Part shown: in pieces, positions 7,680 through 16,064 of the stretch
Numbering within the stretch: position 1 is the stretch's first letter
Layout: every line of letters begins with the position of its first letter
Source of the DNA: Pseudomonas proteolytica
GTDB taxonomy: Bacteria; Pseudomonadota; Gammaproteobacteria; Pseudomonadales; Pseudomonadaceae
NCBI RefSeq assembly: GCF_007858275.1
Contig: NZ_VFEV01000030.1
Coordinates: 1-64,000 of the forward strand
Length of the DNA: 64,000 nucleotides
Direction: 5' to 3'
Notes under the pieces: model-generated
The model's database searches: none
What the model was told of the DNA's origin: nothing
What the model saw: only the letters and a program-made list of their open reading frames with translations
Made by a program: the position numbers and the translations under genes

Positions 7680-10004
7680 TTAATTCATCCAGCCCTTGAC
7701 CCAATCCATCACCGAATCCGCGTCTGTGGGCACACCTGTGCCACACGGAGCGCCGGCTGGCGGTTCGCTGCCGCGAATATACGGCATCTGCACCGCGCCC
7801 GGACAGTTGGCATCGGAGCCCTGGCCGGTATGGGGGTCGATCCAGGCCTGAACGATATTGTCAGGTTGTGGCATGTTCAGTGGCAGCGGGTCGGCCTTGC
7901 GCATAAAGCTGGTCCAGACCTGCAACGCGCCGGTCGCGCCGGTAAAGGGTGTCTTGCCGTTGTCATCGCGCCCCAGCCATACCACCGCAAGTAGGTCCTG
8001 GCTGAAACCGGCGAACCAACTGTCACGGGAATCGTTACTGGTACCGGTTTTGCCAGCCAGCGTCAGGTTGCCCGGCAGTGAGCTATACACCGACCGCCCG
8101 GTACCTTCGCGCATGACGCGCTGCATGGCGTTCTGGATCAGGTAGATGGAGGCCGGATCAAAGCGCTGCTCGATCTGGAACGGGTAGCGCTTGAGCGGTT
8201 CGCCTTCCGCCGTGAGCACACTACGGATCCCGCGCATCGGCGTATTGAAACCACCGTTGGCGAGGGTCTGGTACATGGTTGCCACTTCCATCGGGCTCAA
8301 GCCCCCCGCGCCCAGCAACATCGACGGGAACGCCGGGAACTCGCGGCTGACGCCCAGCCGCGCCAGCGTCTTGAGCACATTCGGCACACCCAGTTCCAGG
8401 CCTAGCCGCGCCGTGGACAGGTTGTAGGAATGCGCCAGCCCCTGGTACAGGAATACGGTGCCGTGGGAGCGACGATCATAGTTCTGCGGCTTCCACACCT
8501 GGCCGTCGGCGCCCTTGACCGAAAACGCTTCGTCGGACAGCCAACTGGTCAGGGTGTATTTGCTCGGTTTTTCCAGCGCGGTGAGGTACACCGCCGGCTT
8601 GATCAGCGAGCCAATCGGCCGCACGGCATCCAGCGCCCGATTGAAACCGGCGAAGCTGGCCTGGCGGCTGCCGATCATGGCCTGGACCTCGCCGGTCTCC
8701 GGATTGGTCACCACCATGGCGGCTTCGACTTCGTCCGAGCCTTTACGCCCGGCCAGGCGCTTGAAGGTATCGCTGACCGAGGCTTCGGCCTTCATCTGCA
8801 GAATCGGGTCGAAACTGGTAAAGATCCGCAGGCCTTCTTCGGTCAAGTCTTCGTCACGATAGTCTTCGCGCAACTGGCGTTTGACCAGGTCGATAAAGCC
8901 GGGGAAGGAACTGTCGGCCAGCTTGCCACGGGTGGTGACACCCAGGGGCATCTTCTTCGCAGCAGCAACCTGTTCAGCGGTCGCAACGCCCTGCTGCTCC
9001 AGCACATCGAGCACCAGGTTGCGGCGCTCCAGGGCCCGTTCCGGGTTGCGGCGCGGGTTGTAATAGGACGGTCCCTTGACCATGCCCACCAGCAGCGCCA
9101 CTTGGTGCAACTTGAGCTCGGACAATGGCTGGCCGAAGAAGAACTGACTGGCCAGGCCGAAACCGTGCACCGCGCGCTGACCATCCTGGCCGACGAACAC
9201 CTCGTTGAGGTAGGCCTCCAGAATCTCCTGCTTGCTGTAATGCAACTCCAGCAGCATCGCCATCATGGCTTCGGTGAGTTTACGGGTCAGGCTGCGTTCG
9301 CTGGTCAGGTAGAAGTTCTTGACCAATTGTTGCGTCAGGGTACTGCCGCCCTGGGTCATCCGCCCACCCGATGTGTTGACCCAGATGGCGCGGGCGATGG
9401 ACTTGGGCGATACGCCCCAGTGGCTATAGAAATCCCGGTCTTCGACCGCAACCAGGGTTTCCAGCAGATACGGCGGCACCTGATCGATCTTGATCAGGAT
9501 GCGATCTTCAAGGTTCTTCGGGTAAATCCCGCCGATCAACAATGGTTCAAGGCGCACCACCGGCAGCTTGCCGCCATTGAGTGCAGAAAGCTCAGCCACG
9601 TAGTCCCCGGAGAAGCGCACGCGCACCGGCTGCGCCTTTTCGAGGCCCTCGTAGAACTGGAAGCCGCGGGTGTTCAGATCCACGGTATTGCCGCTGACCG
9701 CCGCCGCCCCCGGACCATTGGCCACGGCTTCGCGCCGGTAGCCCAACGCATCGAGTTCGGTGAGAAAGTCGGCCTTGCTCAGCTTCTGGCCGGTAAACAG
9801 TTCCAGCGGGCGAGCGTAGACCTTCGCCGGGATGGTCCAGCGCTTGCCAGAGAACTTCTCCTGCACCACCGCATCGAGGTAGACCGCGATGCCGGCGATC
9901 ACCACTAGGCCCACCAGGCCGAGCTTGAGCGCCCAGCCCAACCAGGGGCGCAGGCTGCGGGAAGGAGGTTTTTTACGGGAACGGGGAGATCGAGTACGAG
10001 TCAT
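7680..10004 (-). CDS. mrcB: Penicillin-binding protein 1b, bifunctional peptidoglycan glycosyltransferase/transpeptidase
   Basis: 774 aa. A basic cytoplasmic tail (RTRSPRSRKKPPSRS) precedes one transmembrane helix (about 28-46), a UB2H domain, a GT51 glycosyltransferase domain with the catalytic EDRDFYSHWG motif, and a transpeptidase domain with SLIK (SxxK), SYN and KTGTS. It polymerises lipid II glycan strands and cross-links them during elongation and division. UB2H is the docking module for outer-membrane activators, consistent with the lpoP gene next in the operon. Confidence 0.96.
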   Translation of the reverse strand: MTRTRSPRSRKKPPSRSLRPWLGWALKLGLVGLVVIAGIAVYLDAVVQEKFSGKRWTIPAKVYARPLELFTGQKLSKADFLTELDALGYRREAVANGPGAAAVSGNTVDLNTRGFQFYEGLEKAQPVRVRFSGDYVAELSALNGGKLPVVRLEPLLIGGIYPKNLEDRILIKIDQVPPYLLETLVAVEDRDFYSHWGVSPKSIARAIWVNTSGGRMTQGGSTLTQQLVKNFYLTSERSLTRKLTEAMMAMLLELHYSKQEILEAYLNEVFVGQDGQRAVHGFGLASQFFFGQPLSELKLHQVALLVGMVKGPSYYNPRRNPERALERRNLVLDVLEQQGVATAEQVAAAKKMPLGVTTRGKLADSSFPGFIDLVKRQLREDYRDEDLTEEGLRIFTSFDPILQMKAEASVSDTFKRLAGRKGSDEVEAAMVVTNPETGEVQAMIGSRQASFAGFNRALDAVRPIGSLIKPAVYLTALEKPSKYTLTSWLSDEAFSVKGADGQVWKPQNYDRRSHGTVFLYQGLAHSYNLSTARLGLELGVPNVLKTLARLGVSREFPAFPSMLLGAGGLSPMEVATMYQTLANGGFNTPMRGIRSVLTAEGEPLKRYPFQIEQRFDPASIYLIQNAMQRVMREGTGRSVYSSLPGNLTLAGKTGTSNDSRDSWFAGFSQDLLAVVWLGRDDNGKTPFTGATGALQVWTSFMRKADPLPLNMPQPDNIVQAWIDPHTGQGSDANCPGAVQMPYIRGSEPPAGAPCGTGVPTDADSVMDWVKGWMN

Positions 10005-10121
10005 GGCGGCGGATTATACGCACTTTATTGATGATCAACATGAACCGGACGGCGGTTTGCATGACCGGCTTGAGCGGCCATAATGCGCTCCATTATTTTC
10101 CCAGACTCCGAAGGATCGCCC

Positions 10122-11678
10122 GTGAGCCAGCCCCTGATTGCCGCCCTGCAAAACCCGGCCCTGTTTCCTCATCCGGTCGAAACGTTTCAAGTCATCGAAA
10201 CCCATATTTCCTGGGTCCTGCTCACCGGTCCCTTTGCCTATAAAATCAAGAAACCGGTGAACTTCGGCTTCCTCGACTTCACCCAACTGGATGCCCGCGC
10301 CCACTTCTGCAACGAAGAGCTGCGCCTGAACCAACGCCTGACGCAAGATTTGTATCTTGAAGTGTTGCCGATCACCGGCAGCGTTGAAGCACCGCAACTG
10401 GGCGGCGAAGGCCCCGCCATCGAACATGTGCTGAAAATGCGCCAGTTCCCGCAAAGCCAACTGCTGAGTACCTTGCAGGCCAACGGCGAGCTGACCAGTG
10501 GCCACATTGATGAGATGGCTAGCCAGATTGCGCAATTTCACCTGAACGCGCCCAAGGTTCCCGAGGCACATCCGGCCGGCACCCCGAACGAAGTGATGGC
10601 GCCGGTGCGGCAGAACTTCGAGCAGATTCTTCCGTTCCTCAGCGACAAGGCCGACCTGGCCCAACTGGAAGCACTGCAAGCCTGGGCCGAGAGCAGCTTT
10701 GAACGCCTCAAGCCCCTGCTGGAGCAGCGCAAGCTCAATGGTTTTATCCGCGAGTGCCACGGTGATATCCACCTGGGCAACGCGACCATGATCGACGGGC
10801 ACGTGGTGATCTTCGATTGCATCGAGTTCAACGAACCGTTCCGCTTCACCGACGTGTGCGCCGACACCGGCTTCCTGGCCATGGATCTGGAAGACCGTGG
10901 TCTCAAGTCCCTGGCCCGGCGTTTTATCAGCCAGTACCTGGAGCTGACCGGCGACTACCAGAGCCTGGAGCTGCTGAACTTCTACAAAGCCTACCGCGCG
11001 CTGGTCCGCGCCAAGGTCGCGCTGTTCAGCATGCCGTCCGAGGCAACTCCGGTCGAACGTGCAACCACCCTGCGCCAATACCGCAACTACGCCAACCTGG
11101 CCGAAAGCTACAGCACGATCCCCTCGCGCTTCCTGGCAATTACCCATGGCGTGTCGGCGACCGGCAAGAGCCATGTGGCGATGCGCCTGGTGGACGCGCT
11201 GGGCGCCATTCGCCTGCGCTCGGATGTCGAGCGTAAACGCCTGTTCGGCGAGCAGCAGGTGGAGAACACTCCGCAAGCCGGGATCTATGCCTCGGACGCC
11301 AGTGCCGCGACCTACGCGCGCCTGAATACCCTCGCCGAAACCGTGCTGCGCGCAGGCTTCCCGGTGGTCCTGGACGCAACCTACCTCAAACGCGAGCAAC
11401 GAGACGCTGCCGCCAAAGTCGCAGAAGCCACCGGCGCGCCATTCCTGATCCTGGATTGCAATGCACCGCAGGCGGTTATCGCTAGCTGGCTGGCAAAACG
11501 TCAGGCAGATAAAAACGATCCGTCCGACGCCACCCTGGCGGTCATTGAACAGCAGCAAGCCAGCCGTGATCCCCTGGGCGCCGAAGAGCTGCTGCTGAGC
11601 AAGCGGGTCGAGACCAATGAGAGCGGGACGCTGGACGCGCTGGTTGCCCATGTTCGCCAGCACCTGCCAGGGTTGTAA
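10122..11678 (+). CDS. Fusion protein: aminoglycoside-phosphotransferase-like domain + P-loop kinase domain
   Basis: 518 aa from the GTG at 10122, which has GAAGGA 7 nt upstream; an ATG at 10083 would add 13 residues without a good ribosome site. The N-terminal half is a protein-kinase-like (APH) domain with the catalytic-loop motif CHGDIHLGN and a downstream metal-binding Asp (VIFDCIEF). The C-terminal half is an AAA/zeta-toxin/gluconate-kinase-like P-loop domain with Walker A GVSATGKS and VVLDATYLKREQRDAA. The family is widespread in proteobacteria and its substrate is unknown. It is divergent from mrcB. Resistance to aminoglycosides should not be inferred from the APH fold alone. Confidence 0.85.
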   Translation: MSQPLIAALQNPALFPHPVETFQVIETHISWVLLTGPFAYKIKKPVNFGFLDFTQLDARAHFCNEELRLNQRLTQDLYLEVLPITGSVEAPQLGGEGPAIEHVLKMRQFPQSQLLSTLQANGELTSGHIDEMASQIAQFHLNAPKVPEAHPAGTPNEVMAPVRQNFEQILPFLSDKADLAQLEALQAWAESSFERLKPLLEQRKLNGFIRECHGDIHLGNATMIDGHVVIFDCIEFNEPFRFTDVCADTGFLAMDLEDRGLKSLARRFISQYLELTGDYQSLELLNFYKAYRALVRAKVALFSMPSEATPVERATTLRQYRNYANLAESYSTIPSRFLAITHGVSATGKSHVAMRLVDALGAIRLRSDVERKRLFGEQQVENTPQAGIYASDASAATYARLNTLAETVLRAGFPVVLDATYLKREQRDAAAKVAEATGAPFLILDCNAPQAVIASWLAKRQADKNDPSDATLAVIEQQQASRDPLGAEELLLSKRVETNESGTLDALVAHVRQHLPGL

Positions 11679-11690
11679 GAAATATTTCCT

Positions 11691-11719
11691 GGCCGTGATG
11701 CCGTTAACAGCTCACGGCC
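11691..11719 (+). terminator. Hairpin downstream of the APH/kinase fusion gene
   Basis: GGCCGTG (11691-11697) pairs with CACGGCC (11713-11719) 12 nt past the stop codon. There is no T-run after it, so it is a weak candidate terminator. Confidence 0.4.
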
Positions 11720-11733
11720 GGAAATAGTGGCAC

Positions 11734-11748
11734 TATAATGGCATTATA
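11734..11748 (+). promoter_or_regulatory. TATAAT -10 inside a perfect 7-bp palindrome, upstream of the pentapeptide-repeat gene
   Basis: TATAATG-g-CATTATA is a perfect inverted repeat containing a consensus -10 on both strands, 21 nt before the ATG of the next gene and ahead of its Shine-Dalgarno (CAGGAG). A matching -35 is not obvious. It could be a promoter with an overlapping operator. Confidence 0.4.
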
Positions 11749-11769
11749 AGTCCAACAGGAGATGCCGCC

Positions 11770-12114
11770 ATGGGCCAGCCGAAGCTGCTTGATACCCCGC
11801 TCTACGCGCTGCTGCATAAAGATGACATCCGTGGCTTCAATCAGGAGCGCCCCAAGGATGGCGTCATAGATATGCGCGGCGGCGACTTCCGCGGGCTCGA
11901 CCTGCGTCACCTGGACGCCGAGGGCGTGGATTTTACCGACGCCTATTTCCGTTCTGCCGACCTGCGTGGCCTGGACTTGCGCGACTGCGCGCTGGAAGGC
12001 GCGAGCTTGGCCCATGCGCAGATCTCGGGCACTTACTTCCCCCCAGAACTGAGCGCTGACGAGATCCTCATGTCGGTCAATTTCGGCACTCGCCTGCGTT
12101 ACCGCACCCGCTGA
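11770..12114 (+). CDS. Pentapeptide-repeat protein
   Basis: 114 aa. Residues about 37-85 show pentapeptide repeats of the A(D/N)Lxx type (GGDFRGLDLRHLDAEGVDF, then SADLRGLDLRDCALEGASL), which should form a short right-handed quadrilateral beta-helix. Flanks are non-repeat. Such proteins are often protein-protein interaction scaffolds; no function can be assigned here. The start is an ATG with AGGAG at a good distance. Confidence 0.8.
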   Translation: MGQPKLLDTPLYALLHKDDIRGFNQERPKDGVIDMRGGDFRGLDLRHLDAEGVDFTDAYFRSADLRGLDLRDCALEGASLAHAQISGTYFPPELSADEILMSVNFGTRLRYRTR

Positions 12115-12315
12115 CCGTACACCTTGATACCCAGCTGCGCGCAATGCGGGCTGGGGGCCGGCACCTGCCACCGTCAAGATTCCAGCGTCAGCCTTAGAAG
12201 CGTTTACGTCGTTTCTGAGCAAACAACTACGCTTTTCCTACTGAGCGCTACACTCCTTTCAGGCTTGCCTGGTCACGATACCCACCGAACCATTCGGCCG
12301 TCGCAAGGAGGCTTG

Positions 12316-12588
12316 ATGAATGATGAGCTGCAACACCTGAAAAACCTTGGCAAGACCTCGGCGCAATGGCTGCATGCGGTGGGCATTCATAGCGCTTCGG
12401 ACCTGCGTCGCCTGGGCGCGGTAGACGCCTACCGGGCGGTACGTACCCGCGGCTTTCGGGCTTCAAAGGTCCTGCTGTATGCCATCGAGGGCGCATTGAT
12501 GGACGTGCATTGGAACGATATTCCAACCGAGCGCAAGGAAGCCTTGAATCGCCAATTGGAAGCGTTGTCGGCACGCAATAAGAACTGA
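12316..12588 (+). CDS. TfoX C-terminal-domain protein
   Basis: 90 aa from the ATG at 12316, preceded by AAGGAG (12305-12310); the longer frame upstream lacks a ribosome site. The sequence matches the helix-hairpin-helix-like TfoX C-terminal domain (LKNLGKTSAQWLHAVGI, DLRRLGAVDAYRAVR). The N-terminal TfoX domain, seen in the competence regulator, is absent. Stand-alone C-domain proteins are common in pseudomonads and of unknown role. It lies immediately upstream of the prrF region on the same strand. Confidence 0.82.
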   Translation: MNDELQHLKNLGKTSAQWLHAVGIHSASDLRRLGAVDAYRAVRTRGFRASKVLLYAIEGALMDVHWNDIPTERKEALNRQLEALSARNKN

Positions 12589-12665
12589 GAAGAGCCAAAG
12601 CCCAGTGTTTGCGGGGATTCCAAACAAGCGTTTGAGGAAAACCTTCCAGGGTGCAAAAACAAATG

Positions 12666-12693
12666 TTGACTCTCAAATGAGAATCGTTATGAC
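12666..12693 (+). promoter_or_regulatory. prrF promoter overlapped by a Fur box
   Basis: TTGACT (12666-12671), a 16-nt spacer and TATGAC (12688-12693) form the promoter. Between and over these, AATGAGAATCGTTAT (12676-12690) matches 13 of 15 positions of the Fur-box core AATGATAATCATTAT. Fur bound with iron would occlude RNA polymerase, so the sRNA is expected only under iron starvation. Confidence 0.85.
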
Positions 12694-12699
12694 TATCAC

Positions 12700-12812
12700 A
12701 ACTGGTCGCGAGATCAGCCGATAACTGAAAGACCATTGGTTCGGACTCTCAGATTATCTCCTCATCAGGCTAATCACGGTTATTTGACCCGGCTCTTGCC
12801 GGGTCTTTTTTT
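12700..12812 (+). ncRNA. prrF: PrrF iron-responsive small RNA
   Basis: About 110-nt RNA recognised from the conserved 5' start (AACTGGTCGCGAG) and the hallmark antisense core CAGATTATCTCCTCATCAGG (12750-12769) that pairs with mRNAs of iron-rich enzymes. It ends in a Rho-independent terminator. It is the functional counterpart of enterobacterial RyhB: with Hfq it represses iron-using proteins when Fur is inactive. Only one copy is present here. P. aeruginosa carries two in tandem at this locus, while other pseudomonads keep two separate loci. Neighbours are heme-uptake genes. The 5' end is estimated from the promoter. Confidence 0.92.
12786..12812 (+). terminator. Rho-independent terminator of prrF
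   Basis: GACCCGGC-tctt-GCCGGGTC followed by seven T residues; a textbook intrinsic terminator. Confidence 0.95.
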
Positions 12813-12848
12813 GCCTGCGTTTTATGGCCCAGGCACACGAGTGCATTC

Positions 12849-12879
12849 CTTGTGGGAGCTGGCTTGCCGGCTCCTACCG
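12849..12879. repeat. REP-like singlet
   Basis: Short palindromic GTGGGAGCTGGCTTGCCGGC-type sequence related to the REP arms seen elsewhere in the window (26.9, 28.9, 33.9 and 38.1 kb). It sits between the prrF terminator and the convergent hmuV stop and could also stabilise the hmuV mRNA 3' end. Confidence 0.75.
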
Positions 12880-12882
12880 TTT

Positions 12883-13650
12883 TTAACGGGCGATGATCAG
12901 TGGATGGCCGAGTTCAGGATGGGGCTGCACTAGCACATCCAGGCCAAACACTGCCTTAAGCAGCTCAGGACGCAACACTTGCGTCGGTGTATCCAGGGCA
13001 TGGGGACGACCGTTCTCCAGCAGCAGGATGCGGTCGCAGTAGCGCGCCGCCAGGTTCAAGTCGTGGAGGATCACCAGCACGGCGGCGCCACGGTCGGCGA
13101 AGCTGCGGATGGCCTGCAAGGTGGTGTGCTGGTGCAAGGGGTCAAGCATCGAGGTCGGCTCATCGAGCAATAACGTCTGCCCCGCCTCGCCCGGCCATAA
13201 TTGCGCCAGCACCCGCGCCAGGTGCACGCGCTGGCGCTCACCGCCGGACAGGGCCAGGTAGCTACGTCCACTCAAATGGCCTACATCGGCAGCGCGTAAG
13301 GCCGCTTCGATGATTTCATCGTCGCGTACCCGCCCGCTTTGGTGGGGCAAGCGCCCCATGCCCACCACTTCCTCGACGCGAAAAGCAAAATCCAGGGTCG
13401 ACACCTGGGGCAGCACCGCCAGCCGCTGTGCCCGTTGCGCGCCCTGCCAATCCTTGAGCTCGCGTTCGTCCAGCCAGACTCGCCCTTCATCCGGATGCAA
13501 TTGCGCGCACAACGCGCCCAGCAAGGTACTTTTACCCGCTCCATTGGGGCCCAACACACCCAATACTTCACCCGGCCGAAGGTCAAGGGTCACATCGGCC
13601 AGTACGGTTTTGCGACCGCGGCGGATCTGCAGGTTTTCCACTCGCAGCAT
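12883..13650 (-). CDS. hmuV: Heme ABC transporter ATP-binding protein
   Basis: 255 aa with Walker A GPNGAGKST, signature LSGGERQRV, Walker B LLLDEP and a switch histidine in VILHDLN. It is closest in style to FepC/HmuV importers of heme and siderophores. Its start overlaps the hmuU stop by one nucleotide (TGATG at 13648-13652). Together with hmuT and hmuU it forms a periplasm-to-cytoplasm heme importer (PhuTUV in P. aeruginosa nomenclature). Confidence 0.92.
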   Translation of the reverse strand: MLRVENLQIRRGRKTVLADVTLDLRPGEVLGVLGPNGAGKSTLLGALCAQLHPDEGRVWLDERELKDWQGAQRAQRLAVLPQVSTLDFAFRVEEVVGMGRLPHQSGRVRDDEIIEAALRAADVGHLSGRSYLALSGGERQRVHLARVLAQLWPGEAGQTLLLDEPTSMLDPLHQHTTLQAIRSFADRGAAVLVILHDLNLAARYCDRILLLENGRPHALDTPTQVLRPELLKAVFGLDVLVQPHPELGHPLIIAR

Positions 13651-14687
13651 CAGGCGCGTCCTCGCAACAGCAGGTAGAGAAAAAACGGAGCACCGATAAA
13701 GGCGGTAACAATGCCGATGGGCAACTCAGCCGGCGCCAGCGCCAGGCGGGCCACCAGATCGGCGAACAGCAACAGACTCGCGCCCGCCAGCACCGAGGCC
13801 GGCAGGAGCACGCGGTGATCCGGCCCCGCCAATAGCCGCACCAGGTGCGGCACCACCAACCCGACAAAACCGATCAGCCCTGCAGCAGCGACCGCTGCGC
13901 CCACCCCAAGGGCCGTGCAAAACACCAGTTCGCGCTTGAGCCCCTCGACATTGATCCCCAGATGGCTGGCCTCCGATTCGCCCAGGAGCAAGGCATTGAG
14001 CGCCTTGGCCCGGCGCGGCAGCCATAGCGCCACGCCCGCACTTACCAGCAGCAACGGCCACAACCGCGAGTAGCTGGCGCCATTGAGGCTGCCCAGGTTC
14101 CAGAACGTCAGGGTGCGCAAAGTGGCGTCATCCGCCAGGTAGGTGAACAGGCCCACCGCCGAAGCCGCCAGGGCGGTCAAGGCGATGCCGGCCAAGAGCA
14201 TGGTTGCAACATTGGTCTGGCCGTCGCGACGCCCCAGGCGATACACCAGTGCAGTCACACCCAAGCCACCAAGAAATGCACACAGCGACAGCAGATACGG
14301 CCCCACCGCGTCCGGCAGGCCACCGAAAGCCGCGCCGCCGACGATGGCCACCGCGGCCCCCAGCGCAGCCCCACTGGACACCCCGACCAGCCCCGGGTCG
14401 GCCAACGGGTTACGGAACAACCCCTGCATGGCCACCCCCGACAGCGCCAGCACCCCGCCAACCGCCAGCCCCAGCAACGTGCGCGGCAGGCGGATCTGGC
14501 CAAGAATCAGTTCAGCCTGCTCCAGGCCCTGGGCCTCGATGGGCACGCCCAGCAAGCGCAGGGCGGCGCGCAATGTGTCGAGCAACGGCAGGCTGACCGG
14601 CCCCAGGGCCAGGGACAGCCAGATCGCCAATACACACAACAGGCTCAAGCCGATAAACAGCGCACGCGGTTTAACCAGAGTGGTCAT
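13650..14687 (-). CDS. hmuU: Heme ABC transporter permease (FecCD family)
   Basis: 345-aa BtuC/FecCD-type permease with around ten membrane helices. The family-typical segments LALSGVAMQGLFRNPLADPGLVGVSSGAALGA and GLIGFVGLVVPHLVRLLAGPDHR are present. It forms the dimeric channel through which heme delivered by HmuT is moved. The start overlaps the hmuT stop by 4 nt (14684-14687). Confidence 0.93.
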   Translation of the reverse strand: MTTLVKPRALFIGLSLLCVLAIWLSLALGPVSLPLLDTLRAALRLLGVPIEAQGLEQAELILGQIRLPRTLLGLAVGGVLALSGVAMQGLFRNPLADPGLVGVSSGAALGAAVAIVGGAAFGGLPDAVGPYLLSLCAFLGGLGVTALVYRLGRRDGQTNVATMLLAGIALTALAASAVGLFTYLADDATLRTLTFWNLGSLNGASYSRLWPLLLVSAGVALWLPRRAKALNALLLGESEASHLGINVEGLKRELVFCTALGVGAAVAAAGLIGFVGLVVPHLVRLLAGPDHRVLLPASVLAGASLLLFADLVARLALAPAELPIGIVTAFIGAPFFLYLLLRGRA

Positions 14688-15562
14688 GGGGCGGCTTGGG
14701 CTTTAACGGGGTAGAACCCGGCGGACAAAGCTTGCAGGCTAGCCGGCAATCGCGGGCCCAGGCCACCGACCAGCAGCGTGGGGTCCAACTCAAACACCCG
14801 GCCTGACTGGGCCGCCGAGGTTTTCGCCAGAATCGGGTTCTCTTTGAACAAGGCCGCGCGGGCCGCCTCGCCACTCAGGGCGCGGTCGGAGAACACCAGC
14901 ACTTCTGGGCTCAACTCCGCCAGCGACTCAACCGAAAACTGCTTATAGCCGCTGTGCGTCGCCAGGTTGCGCCCACCCGCTTGTTGCAACACCCAATCGG
15001 CGGCAGTGTCCGTGCCAGCGATCAGCGGCTTGCCACCGGCATGCCCGAGCACCAGCAGCACGCCGGGCGCCTTTTGCCGGGCTTGCGCCTGGGTCACGGT
15101 CTTTTTCTGCAGGTTCAGTTGCTGTTGATAAGTACTGAACAGTGCCGCGGCCTTGTCTTCGGCCCCCAACAACTTGCCCAGGTGTTGCAGGTTGCCTTGC
15201 AGGGTCGGCAGGTCCGGTTGCGCGGAGAACAGTTCCACTTGCACCCCCGCGTTACGAATCTGCGCCAGCACCGGTGGTGGCCCCATTTCCTCGGTGCCCA
15301 CCAGGATCTGCGGGCGCAGGCTCAGGATCCCTTCGGCGGAGAGCTGGCGCTGGTAACCGATACTCGGCAGCGCCTTGAGCGACTGCGGATGCTGGCTGGT
15401 AGTATCGACACCCACCAGCTTCGACTCCCCGCCAAGGGCCGCCACCCACTCCGACAACGCACCGCCGGCGCTGACCCAGCGTTGAGGCAGCTCAGCGGCT
15501 TGCGCCACGTGGTTGACCAGCAGTCCAACAACAAGCGCAATAGCGCTGGTACTCAGGCGCAT
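14684..15562 (-). CDS. hmuT: Periplasmic heme-binding protein of the heme ABC transporter
   Basis: 292 aa from the internal ATG at 15562 (MRLSTSAIALVVGLL...), chosen because it gives a clean Sec signal peptide with A-Q-A cleavage around residue 22; an ATG 6 codons upstream is also open. Class III substrate-binding fold (TroA-like) with a long connecting helix. First gene of hmuTUV. No TonB-dependent heme receptor, heme oxygenase or cytoplasmic heme chaperone is adjacent, unlike the P. aeruginosa phu locus as I recall it. Confidence 0.9.
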   Translation of the reverse strand: MRLSTSAIALVVGLLVNHVAQAAELPQRWVSAGGALSEWVAALGGESKLVGVDTTSQHPQSLKALPSIGYQRQLSAEGILSLRPQILVGTEEMGPPPVLAQIRNAGVQVELFSAQPDLPTLQGNLQHLGKLLGAEDKAAALFSTYQQQLNLQKKTVTQAQARQKAPGVLLVLGHAGGKPLIAGTDTAADWVLQQAGGRNLATHSGYKQFSVESLAELSPEVLVFSDRALSGEAARAALFKENPILAKTSAAQSGRVFELDPTLLVGGLGPRLPASLQALSAGFYPVKAQAAP

Positions 15563-15653
15563 AAAAGGGTTTCCTTCCAAGGGTGGGGTCAGTCATATGA
15601 CCGCCTGGCATCGTACTGAGCACGCAGTCAGCCAACGGGCGAAGCCGGCATTT

Positions 15654-15672
15654 GATAATTGTTTGCATTTGC
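15654..15672. promoter_or_regulatory. Candidate Fur box between hmuT and the Rieske gene
   Basis: GATAATTGTTTGCATTTGC matches 12 of 19 positions of the Fur consensus, including the outer GATAAT and the CATT/C on the other side. It lies in the divergent hmuT/Rieske promoter region and would place the heme importer under iron control. This is a moderate match and no promoter has been mapped. Confidence 0.5.
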
Positions 15673-15746
15673 ACGTCAAGCACTGGGCTCACCCGCAAAC
15701 CCCGGATCACTCTACAGCCCTTGAGCCGCGCCACCTGAGAACACTT

Positions 15747-16064
15747 ATGAAGTTTCTGTGCCCCTCCCACGAACTAGCCCCTGGCAGCAGTCGCGGCTTC
15801 GATCTCGATGGCCGCAAGCTGTTTGCCGTACGCCGCGAAGGCCGCGTGTATTTCTATATCAACCGTTGCCCTCATCGCGGCGTACCGCTGGAGTGGCAAC
15901 CTGACCGGTTTCTCGACCCCAGCGCGAGCATGATCCAATGTGCCACCCATGGCGCGTTGTTTCTGATCGAAAACGGCGAATGCGTCGCCGGCCCCTGCGC
16001 GGGCCAGAGCCTGACGCCCCTGCCCGGCCGCGAAGATGCACAGGGGTTATGGGTGCAACTCTAA
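15747..16064 (+). CDS. Small Rieske [2Fe-2S] protein
   Basis: 105 aa from the ATG at 15747; a longer open frame begins at 15513 but runs through the hmuT promoter. It is essentially a bare Rieske domain: C-P-H (NRCPHRG) and C-x2-H (QCATHGALF) ligate a two-iron cluster. It may act as an electron carrier, but the partner enzyme is unknown. It is divergent from the heme operon across a candidate Fur box, and its stop overlaps the convergent sfsA stop by 4 nt. Confidence 0.85.
   Translation: MKFLCPSHELAPGSSRGFDLDGRKLFAVRREGRVYFYINRCPHRGVPLEWQPDRFLDPSASMIQCATHGALFLIENGECVAGPCAGQSLTPLPGREDAQGLWVQL

Noticed and set aside
10122..11678. Aminoglycoside resistance gene
   Set aside because: The APH-like fold is fused to a P-loop kinase in a conserved family found across non-resistant bacteria; resistance cannot be inferred.
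12736..12933. 65-aa frame starting inside the prrF region
   Set aside because: It runs through the sRNA, its terminator and a REP singlet into hmuV antisense; no coding signature.
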